DNA of 64,000 bases from Petrosia ficiformis (lineage: Eukaryota > Porifera > Demospongiae > Haplosclerida > Petrosiidae): contig OX345638.1 of the NCBI GenBank assembly GCA_947044365.1, positions 1,293,701-1,357,700 on the forward strand. Reading direction: 5' to 3'. The notes under the pieces are model-generated. The model did no database searches, had not been told where the DNA came from, and was given only the letters and a program-made list of their open reading frames with translations. Made by a program: the position numbers and the translations under genes. How positions within the stretch are numbered: the stretch's first letter is position 1; each line of letters opens with the position of its first letter. Positions 25,183-37,100 of this stretch are shown one piece after another.

Positions 25183-28100
25183 TGTGTGTAGGTGTGTGTG
25201 TGTCTGTGTCTGTGTCTGTGTGTCTGTGTGTCTGTGTGTCTGTGTCTGTGTCTGTGTGTGTGTGACTGTGTGTGACTGTGGGTGTGTGTTCTTCCTTGTG
25301 TTTGTTTATGTTTATATATAACTAATCATGAACCAAAACACATTTACAATGTATTATACATGTACATGTACATGTACATGCTACTGTACATGTCCATGTA
25401 CATAGACAATGTACATGTACATACACTATATACACAGTAGCATGTACATGCTACTGTACATGTACATGTACATAGACAATGTACTAATTTCAACAAATAT
25501 ATCCTTTTTGTACATATGATAGGGAAGTGTACTCTGTTGAAACCATCCCAAACTTGTTTTGTATGCTTTTCTGTTTCAATATCCCTTTTCCTGTTCCTTC
25601 ATTATAATTATAATTTATAGGTGTGAACTATATCTCACTCATGTCACTGCTTTAGCAAGAGAATATAAATTATCAATTTCTCGATCTCTTCCTCTAATCA
25701 CACCTCTTCCTATGGATTCTCTGCTACTGTTCATTGAACTTGAAAAATGGACGTACCTGATTACTCAAGTCAAATGGGTCAACCAAGCTCTTCAGGAAAA
25801 ATATTATATTTTACGTGTGATGCCTTGTACCAGCTTTTCGTCATCAAGTTTGGAGGACGTTCCTTCTTTCTTCATGAAGGTAATTAGCCTAATTGAGTTT
25901 GAGGCTGATAAGGTGTTGAGTCGTCTTACTAGATCTTTAATGGGTAAGTGTTTGTGTAAATTTACATGTACATGTACATACATGTATATACATCTACACA
26001 TACATACATATACATGTATATATATACATGTACATACATGATTACATGTACATGTATATTTGTCACACTGTGTGTGTATACATTATACATGTACATGTAC
26101 TTGTGTGTATGTATAATTATATATGTACATGTACATGTACATGTGTGTATGTACAGTATATGTACATGTATGTTTATGTACATGTATTTGTGTACATGTA
26201 TGTTGTATGTGTGTGTATGTGTTTATGTGTACATTGTAAGTGTCCATGTATACATGTGTTTACATGTACATACGTACATGTATGTGTGTATGTGTATCTG
26301 TGTATATACATGGTCTTTTTGTTTACAGTGAAACGAAGCAGTGCAAGATTAAAACGAAAGGTACACTTATTTCAGCATGCGATTTATACATGTTATATAC
26401 AGTGTTCCGCCCAGGCTATGTAGAGTGATGGTCAGATTCTAATTAGTGTTGTTTGCCTAGTAATGTACTTAATTCTGTCTCAGTTTCCTTATAGTATATA
26501 ATAGTGTGTACCTATACTGGTAAAGGTATAGGTGCCCATAATCAAGGTATAGGTATAGGTAAGTAGTATAGGGCAGATACAGATGGTTTACAGATCAAGG
26601 TTTTAAACTTTATAGTACTATTTTACTGTAGGAAAAGATTGATACAACACTCAGAATCATATTTGTTGAGCTTTTATAGTAGTTTGTGAGTTTTATTTTC
26701 AAATGGAAATGGCCAGAGCAGTGCTAAAAATTAGCATATATATGTATATAAGGTATAGGTATATGTATAAGTACAGGTACAGGTACAGATACAGGTACAG
26801 GTGCAGGTATAGGTACAGGTATAGGTACAGGTACAGGTGCAGGTGCAGGTATAGGTACAGGTACAGGTACAGGTACAGGTACAGGTACAGGTACAGGTAC
26901 AGGTGCAGGTATAGGTACAGGTATAGGTACAGGTGCAGGTACAGGTATAGGTATACATGTACGTATAGGTATAGATACAGGTACAGGTGCAGGTGCAGGT
27001 ACAGGTACAGGTACAGGTATAGGTACAGGTACAGGTACAGGTACAGGTACAGGTACAGGTACAGGTACAGGTACAGGTACAGGTACAGGTACAGGTACAG
27101 GTACAGGTGCAGGTACAGGTATAGGTACAGGTACAGGTATAGGAATAGGTATATATATATACAGGTACAGGTACAGTCGCTTGAGCAGGTGCAGGTACAG
27201 GTACAGGTACAGGTACAGGTATACATGTAGGTGTACATGTAGGTATAGGTACAAGTACAGGTACAGGTATGGGTATACATGTACATGTAGGTATACGTAT
27301 AGGTATAGATACAGGTGCAGGTGCAGGTGCAGGTACAGGTATAGGTACAGGTACAGGTATAGGTACAGGTACAGGTGGTTAATCTCGACCATTATGGGCA
27401 GAACACTGTACATGTACATATAGACCTATATGCATGTCTACATGTACATTGCATGTGTTTTTTTGTATCTTTCCCTCTTCAGCTTCAAGAGGACCCTCCT
27501 CTTCTTCCCTCGGTAAAACGTCTATGTGTTTGTCCTCCCTCTGCTTTGACTGGTTTTCCGGGTTTGATTGGAATTAAGGAAAGAGTGACTCGTTTACAAT
27601 CTTCAGTGAGAAATATGTGTATATACATGTATGTATATGTATATATATGTATGTATATGTATATACATTGTACATGTATGTAATTATGTATGCATGTATG
27701 TATGATTGTACATGTACTCTATGTAATCTGTACATGTACAGAATTTAGCTTTGAATGTGCAACAAACGAACAAAGGTTCGAATCATCGAAGCTTTTTCTC
27801 AGCCCTAATATGTATATATGTACATGTATGTACAAATGTATGTATGTATGTATGTATGTATGTATGTATGTATGTATGTACATGTATGTACATGTATGTA
27901 TGTATGTATGTAATTATGTATGTATGTATGTATGTATGTATGTATGTATGTATGTATGTACAAAATGTATGTATGTAGGTATGTATGTATGTATGTATGT
28001 ATGTATGTATGTATGTATGTATGTATAAGATCCTTTAAAAATTAAGAAGAGTAGATAATCAAATAGTAACTACATGGATATACATGTACAATGTATATAT

Positions 28101-31100
28101 AATAGGATGTTGTGCCTCAGGCATGAGTAAGTCAGCCATGATTACTGAATGTTGGACACCACAAAACAATCATAGGGGGATACGTTTTTCTCCATATATC
28201 TTGTCTTTGTATATACATGTACATACTACATACTACATGTACATGTACATACTACATTGTACATACTATATTATATACATATACATGTACATGTACGTAC
28301 TATCTTATATACATGTACATGTACATGTACATACTACATTGTACATACTATCTTATATACATATACATGTACATGTACGTACTATCTTATATACATGTAC
28401 ATGTACATGTACATACTACATTGTACATACTATATTATATACATATACATGTACATGTACGTACTATCTTATATACATGTACATGTACATGTACATACTA
28501 CATACTATATTATATACATGTACATGTACATACTACATTGTACATACTATATTATATACATATACATGTACATGTACGTACTATCTTATATACATGTACA
28601 TGTACATGTACATACTACATACTATATTATATACATATACATGTACATGTACATACTACATACTATATTATATACATATACATGTACATGTACGTACTAT
28701 CTTATATACATGTACATGTACATGTACATACTACATACTATATTATATACATATACATGTACATGTACGTACTATCTTATATACATGTACATGTACATGT
28801 AGTTGAACAATTTATTTCATTATTCAGTTAACAACTGCTAAACTCTCAACACTTTGTACAACTAGTGATGACTTAGGAACTCCACACATAGAAATATTTA
28901 ACATGCCTGATACAAGAGTGGGAGGATCTATTTTATCTACACTTCTTTGTTCCTACGAACTTTGGCCACACCCAGATCATGTTCTTTGTAAGGTATGTGC
29001 TATTAATAGTCTATTTATCATACATGTAGTATTCTATTAATAGTAACAACAATCTATTTATAACTTATAGAACACATAATATTTATAAATAGTACATGTA
29101 TTGTACTACCAGTATTCTATTAATAGTAACAACAATCTATTTATAACTTAGAGAACACTTAATATTTATAAATAGTACATGTATTGTACTACCAGTATTC
29201 TATTAATAGTAACAATATAATGAGATCATGTTCTATTAATAGTAACATACAACATTTACAAATATTATGTTACTATTAATAGATTACTGTTACTCATTAT
29301 AGAATAGTATTACAGGATTTATTTATATACATTGCATGTTACTATGATTTGTACATTGTTACTATTAATAGAACATGATCTCATTATATTGTTACTATTA
29401 ATAGAATACTGGTAGTACAATAAATGTACTATTTATAAATGCTGTATGTACTATTAATAGAACATGATTGTTACTATTAATACATATACAATACTAGTAG
29501 TATAATACATGTACTATTTATAAATGTGGTATGTACTATTAATAGAACATGATTTGTACACTGTGTAACTATTAATAGAACATGATTGTTACTATTAATA
29601 GAAGATGATATATACACATTATTAATAGAACAGGATTGTTGCTATTATTAGAACATGATATATATATACAAACTATTAATAGAACACGATTGTTACTATT
29701 ATTAGAACATGATATATACACACTATTAATAGAACATGATTGTTACTATTATTAGAACATGACATATACACACTATTAATAGAACATGATTGTTACTATT
29801 AATAGAACATGATTGTTGCTATTACATACATGTACATTATGAATATTATTTTTTTACAGCTGGTATTTAAAAGCATGTTTGACATACAAGCCACTGGTCC
29901 AATAATCATACATAACGAGTTACCATATGAGGATATTGGTTCAAGAATATTGAGTGACTGGAAGGACAAATGTTCTTTACTAGCTCAGACAAAAGAGCTA
30001 CATACCTTCATGAACCAGGGTTAGGAAATGTATTCATAGCTGTGTTTGTATGTCTATCTACCAGTTTATTTTAGTTAACTATAACTAAAACCTCTTTTAG
30101 TAAGGTATTGTGAGTTAACTATAACTATAACTAAAACCTCTTTTAGTAAGGTGTTGTGAGTTAACTATAACTAAAACCTCTTTTAGTAAGGTATTGTGAG
30201 TTAACTATAACTATAACTAAAACCTCTTTTAGTAAGGTGTTGTGAGTTAACTATAACTAAAACCTCTTTTAGTAAGGTATTGTGAGTTAACTATAACTAT
30301 AACTAAAACCTCTTTTATTAAGTGTTTGTGAGTTAACTATAACTATAACTAAAACCTCTTTTAGTAAGGTATTGTGAGTTAACTATAACTATAACTAAAA
30401 CCTCTTTTATTAAGTGTTTGTGAGTTAACTATAACTATAACTAAAACCTCTTTTAGTAAGGTATTGTGAGTTAACTATAACTATAACTAAAACCTCTTTT
30501 AGTAAGGTATTGTGTGGAATCCCCTCTGTATGATTCACTACTGTCTATTGTATATTCACCTGATATAAAAGTTACATGTACTATTAATTACATCACACAA
30601 CATGTCATTTCTATCTATAGGAAGTACTTCGTTAGCTAAGAGATGTTCAATAAGTAGCTATACTTATGAAAAATTGAGTCTGAAATATGATGAATATCAG
30701 GTATTACACTGTATATATAGTTATCACACTTAAATGTACATGTACATGTACATGTACATGTACATGTACATGTATTTGTAATGGACATCTAACTGATATT
30801 GAAAGTTTACCACAAGCCACATGTCTTGGATATTTTCTCTCATCAAAGTTTATTATTTTGTACATGTACCATTCATACTTCCTCCCCCTCCTCCTTCTCT
30901 TCCTCTTCCTTCTCCTTTTCCTCCTCCTTCTCACTTCTCTCCTTTCTTCACAATTTCTGGCTACCTTACATGTACTTACATGCACTTACATCAAGTACTT
31001 ATATTTACATTTGCTTACATGTACATGTACTTACATCATGTACTTACATGTACTTATACGTACTTACATGTACATGTACTTACATGTAATTAAATGTACA

Positions 31101-34100
31101 TATATGTACTTACATGTACTTACATGTACTTACATGTACTTACATGTACTTACATGTACATGTACATGTAAGTACATGTACTTACATGTACACGTACTTA
31201 CATGTACTTATTCTATTTTCTAGCTCTATATCTATGCTAAAGGTAAAGGTGTAGTCATAGAATGTCCTTCCCCCTCTCCACATCATTGTCTCAGTTCTAC
31301 ACTTCAACAATTCCTAAAAAGCACAAAATCACTTCCTCTTTTATTACAAGTACAGAAAGTGTTATACTCTATCGTCTATTTTACTTCCTTTCTATCCACC
31401 TATCTATCTACAATGTATCTATGTACATATATCTATCTATCTGTCTATAATCTATCTACATGTATCTATCTATTTATCTATCTGTATTATCTATCTATTC
31501 ATTTATATCAATGTATTTATATATTTATCTATCTATCTATCTATCTATTTATCTATCTGCTTATTTCTATATATATCTGTATATTTTTCTATCTATCTAT
31601 CGATTCAGGGACTTTGCTTGACAAAGAATGTATTAACAGAATTGACAAAAGCATTTAATTTTTTCAAAGATGATATTCAAGTAAGTGAAACTTCATGCAA
31701 ACAATCACCATGGTTACGGGTCTAAAAGCAATTGTCGTAAACATAATTATTTTGATTTGGGAATATTCAATAAGAAAATGATGTGTCTATATACCCATGT
31801 TACCATGACAACATTGAAATATTAAGTTGCTATAGCAACTGAATGTATTTTTTTCCTTCTTAGCTTTCAGGAGTTAATCCATCTTATATTCGATTAACAA
31901 AAGGATTGATGTATCCTATCATTACGTTTCCATAGTAACCACACACACACACACAAACATAAAACAAACAATTTTCTTAACACGACAATAATATAATAGA
32001 TCATTAGATATTCGTCTTATGTGTAGTGGAGGAGTAGCCTTTTGTGGTATGACTAAAATGGATGAATGGGTGGATGGATGGATGGATGGATGGATGGATG
32101 GATGGATGGATGGATGGATGGATAGGTGGGTGGATGGATGGATGGATGGATGGATGGATGGGTAAATGGACAGATCGATGGGTGGATGGACAGATCGATG
32201 GGTGGATGGATGGATGGATGGGTGGATGGATGGATGGATGGGTAAATGGACAGATTGATGGGCGGATGGATGGGTGGATGGACAGACGGATGGATGGATG
32301 GATGGATGGATGGATGGATGGATAGATGAATGGGTGGATGATGGATGGGTGGATGGATGGATGGATAGATGAATGGGTGGATGATGGATGGGTGGATGGA
32401 TGGATGGATGGATGGATGGATGGATGGATGGATGGATGGATGGATGGATGGATGGATGGGTGGATGGATGGGTGGATGAATAGATGAATGGGTGGATGAT
32501 GGATGGGTGGATGGATGGATGGATGGGTGGATGGATGGGTGGATGGGTAGATGACTAGATGGATGGAAGGATGGATTGATATTTTTATGTGAATTTAAGT
32601 TTCTTTTAAAAGTTTAAATTTTGTATCTTTCCATTAATAGGAGTAACATGGGAGAAAGGAACTTTACCTCACATTGTATCTCAACCTACTGTACTGTTCA
32701 TTTTAAAGGTACATGTACATGTATATACTTGTACATGTTCATGTATACATATGTTGTATGTGATATACGAATGACATGCATGTATATACATGTACATTGT
32801 ATTCTAATGGTACATGTACATGTAATATATACATGTACATGTACATAAATGTACATGTACATGTACATGTACATATATACACATACAAATATAGAAATGT
32901 GGACACATGTACATGTTCTTACATGTAAAAAGGTCCCGGCTTATAATTTGTTTCATGTACATGTATACATACTGTATATGTACATGTACATGTATATATA
33001 CATATATATGTACATGTATGTACATGTATGTAGTACAATGTACATGTATATACGTACATGTACATGTACATGTATATATTATATATGTACATGTATACAT
33101 ACTGTAACATACATGTACATATATAATATATACATGAACATGTATGTACTTTGTACACACATAATTATATATGTATATGTACACGTTGTATATTCATGTG
33201 TACAGTGTATGTACATGTATGCATGTACATATACATGTATGTATACATGTATGCATGTTTATCTAATTAACCAACAAATACATACATTTCCATACATTTA
33301 CATGTTTTTTTTTAACTCAGACATTTTTGGCTATTCAATTAAATGGAAAACTACCAGACAACCTCAAGGAAGAGCCACGCCCACTACCTCCTATATCTAA
33401 ACCATCTCTCGGGCCCTCCCCCTTACCTATTTCATCTGCTCAGCTCTCATCACCTCTTCATTCAATACCATCTCTTCCTCCACCTACCAACCAACCAATT
33501 GTGGGTGTGGTCTCAACAGGACCTCCTGTATGGGACCACAAAGTCACTAAGTCCGAATGGCATGCTCTACTCCAAAATGATTCTGAGAATTTATCAAGTT
33601 TGAAACGATTTCTTGGATCCCTGTCACTACTGGTACATTGGGTTAAAGAAGCAAGCAGTGATAGATATCTCCAACAACAGGTTATTACATGTGTCCGTCT
33701 ATACTATAGGTTGATTACAGTAGAACCTCTTTATAAAGGCCACCTTGGGACTACATTGTAGATGAAGTTGTCCTTTAAATGGAGATCAGATTAATACACA
33801 AATGTATTGAGTGTCGTTAGTATGGAGTTTTCTTAATTTGGAGTGTCCTTTATTAGAGGTTCTACTGTATTAAGATTAGGTTTGTATTGTGGTGTAGTGA
33901 AGTGTAGTGTAGTGTAGTGTAGGGTAGTGTGGTGTGGTGTGGTGTGGTGTGGTGTGGTGTGGTGTGGTGTGGTGTGGTGTGGTGTGGTGTGGTGTGGTGT
34001 AGTGTAGTGTAGTGTAGTGTGGTGTGGTGTGGTGTGGTGTGTTGTGGTGTGGTGTGGTGTGGTGTACAGGCTTTCATTTAGAAAAATTGTCAAGGGGGGG

Positions 34101-37100
34101 CAAAAGTTGAATGTTGAGAACTTTGGGGGGGCGATGTATAGGGTTGGTGAGGTCTGCACACCAACTGCCTAGGGGGGTGTGGGGGCATGCTCCCCCAGGG
34201 ATTTTTTTGGTGTTAGACTCTCTGAGGTCATTTCTGGTGCATTTTCAGACCACAATGATGTAACTGTTTGAGATACTATTTTTGGAATCTAAACCCAAAA
34301 TAGTTGTATTCAGCTAACTATTAACATTAAAACTATTTTTGGGCAACCAAATTCCCAAGGGGGGGCAAGACTCTAGCAAGGGGGGGCGAATGCCCCCCCT
34401 GCCCCCCCCTAAATGAAACCCTGGTGTAGTGTAGTGTAGTGTATTGTAGTGTATTGTAGTGTAGTGTAGTGTAGTGTAGTGTAGTGTAGTGTATTGTAGT
34501 ATAGTGTAGTGTAGTGTATTGTAGTGTAGTGTAGTGTAGTGTAGTGTAGTGTAGTGTAGTGTAGTGTAGTGTAGTGTAGTGTAGTGTAGTGTAGTGTAGT
34601 GTAGTGTAGTGTAGTGTAGTGTAGTATAGTACAAGAATAATTAAAAACATTTTAAATGGTGATTTAGAGATCACTGTACTGTACTGTACTGTACTGTGCT
34701 TTATTGGAATGCACTCTACTGTAATGTACTGTATCTAACAGATGAACTATACTTCTGTTGATCGAGGTGTCTTTACGTATCAAGCAGATGCTCTTAACTT
34801 GTCTGTTGGGTTGGATCCAACATCCATGACATCACTGAATCTATCTGTAAAAACTACTCAAGGTGTGTGTGTGTGTATGTGTGTGTATGTATGTCTGTCT
34901 GTCTATGTGTATATTGTGTGTGTACATGTGTTTGTGTGAGTATGCATCTACGTGTATACATGTACCTATGTGTCTGTGCCTGCATACAATGTATGTGTAT
35001 GTGTATGTGTATGTGTATTTATTATTCATCAATACTAGTATTTCTTTAACAGATAATATTTGGAGTGACATGGAATTACAAACCTTAACTGACTTCTTTC
35101 ATAAACATGTAATTATTTACCAGCTCCTCCTTCGCCGCCTCCTCCTCCTCCTTCTCCTCCTCCTTTTCCTCCTCCTCCTCCTCCTTTTTTTTCTCCTCCT
35201 CCTCTTTCTCCTCATCCTCCTTCTCCTCATCTTACTCCTCCTCTTCCTCCTCCTCCTTCTCCTCCTCCTCCTTCTCTTTCTTCTCCACCTCCTCATCCTC
35301 CTTCTCCTCATCTTACTCCTCTTCTTCCTCCTCCTCCTTCTCCTCATCCTCCTTCTCCTCATCTTACTCCTCCTCTTCCTCCTCCTCCTTCTCCTCCTCC
35401 TCCTTCTCTTTCTTCTCCACCTCCTTCTCCTCCTTTTACTCCTCCTCTTCCTCCTCCTCTTCCTCCTTCTCCTCCTCCTTTATTTCTCCCTTTACCTCTT
35501 CTTTATACACACAGGTAGTTAAACCTCCATATTCAAATCAGTCTTTGAGTGCCTTTTTACAATTTTTTTGGATCCCAAGAAGAGCTCTTAAATCCTGCAT
35601 ACAGTTAATGCAGCTGCAAATGGTACTTATACTGACAAATAAGATATACATGTAGCAGAATACAGGGATACTTCAATACCACATCGGACATATCTATATT
35701 CAAGTATCAATACCAATACTGCCACACCCCTATTTTGCATGTAACAAAACCACAACCCAAATAGCATACAATCTAAGCTGACTATACATAATGTAATGTA
35801 ATGACTGTTACATCTTTCAAACCCCTATTTCATTCTGCCATGCCCCTATTTCATTCTGCCATGCCCCTATTCCATTCTACCCTGTCCCTATTCCATTCTG
35901 CCATGCCCCTATTCCATTCTACCCTGTCCCTATTCCATTATTCTGCCTTGCCCCTAATTCCATTCTACCCTGTCCCTATTTCATTCTGCCACTGCCCTAT
36001 TCCATTATTCTACCTTGCCCCTATTCCATTCTACCCTGTCCCTATTCCATTCTGCCATGCCCCTATTCCATTTCTCCCTGCCCCTATTCCATTCTATCAT
36101 GCCCCTATTCCATTATTCTGCCTTGTCCCTATTCCATTCTACCCAGTCCCTATTCCATTCTACCCTGTCTCTATTCCATTCTATCATGCCCCTATTCCAT
36201 TCTACCCTGTCCCTATTCCATTGCCCCCGGCCCCTATTCCATTCTACCCTGTCCCTATTCCATTTTGCCATGCCTCTATTCTATTCTACCCTGCCCCTAT
36301 TCCATTAGGTGAGAGTCATGCAGCATTCAGTTACTCTACATTTTTATATGTGATCTGAAGCTGAGATAATCAGTTTCACTTTGATATTTCACTATGTACG
36401 TACATACAAAAGAAGCTTTATTTGCTCGTTCCATTGTACTTTACTACACACAAACAACATTCATCTATAGAAGTATATCCTACTACTCAATCCTCATGCT
36501 TTCTCATTTCTCTTTTTTTCTAGCAACCGTCATCAGACACAATATGGAGGGTACAGATTTGTCTCACTGTTCCAGAAGGTGTGGAACTGGGAGACATAGC
36601 TCGTCCAGGATTAATGGGGATTATATTTCGAGGGAAACTTCTGTTGTTTGTGAGCCAACTAGCATCCATTGTTTCTTTTGCAATCATGTTTTAGTTTGTT
36701 TTCATGATTCATCTAAATGTACCCATTTGTTCATTCATACATCAATCAATCCATCTATTCATTCATCCATACATCATCTACCCATCCAGTTGTTCACACT
36801 TATTCATCCATCCATACATCATCTACCCATCCAGTTGTCCACACTTATTCATTCATCCATACATCATCTACCCATCCAGTCTTCCATGCCCATTCATCCA
36901 TCCATACATCATCTACCCATCCAGTTGTCCACGCTTATTCATCCATCCATACATCATCTACACTGTACCCATCCAGTTGTCCACACTTATTCATCCATCC
37001 ATACATCATCTACACTGTACCCATCCAGTTGTCCACACTTATTCATTCATCCATACATCATCTACCCATCCAGTCTTCCATGCCCATTCATCCATCCATA

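Noticed and set aside
26703..27419. Tyr-Arg, Leu-Tyr and Pro-Val repeat frames up to 231 codons
   Set aside because: Translation of the (CAGGTA)n array in three frames; not protein coding.
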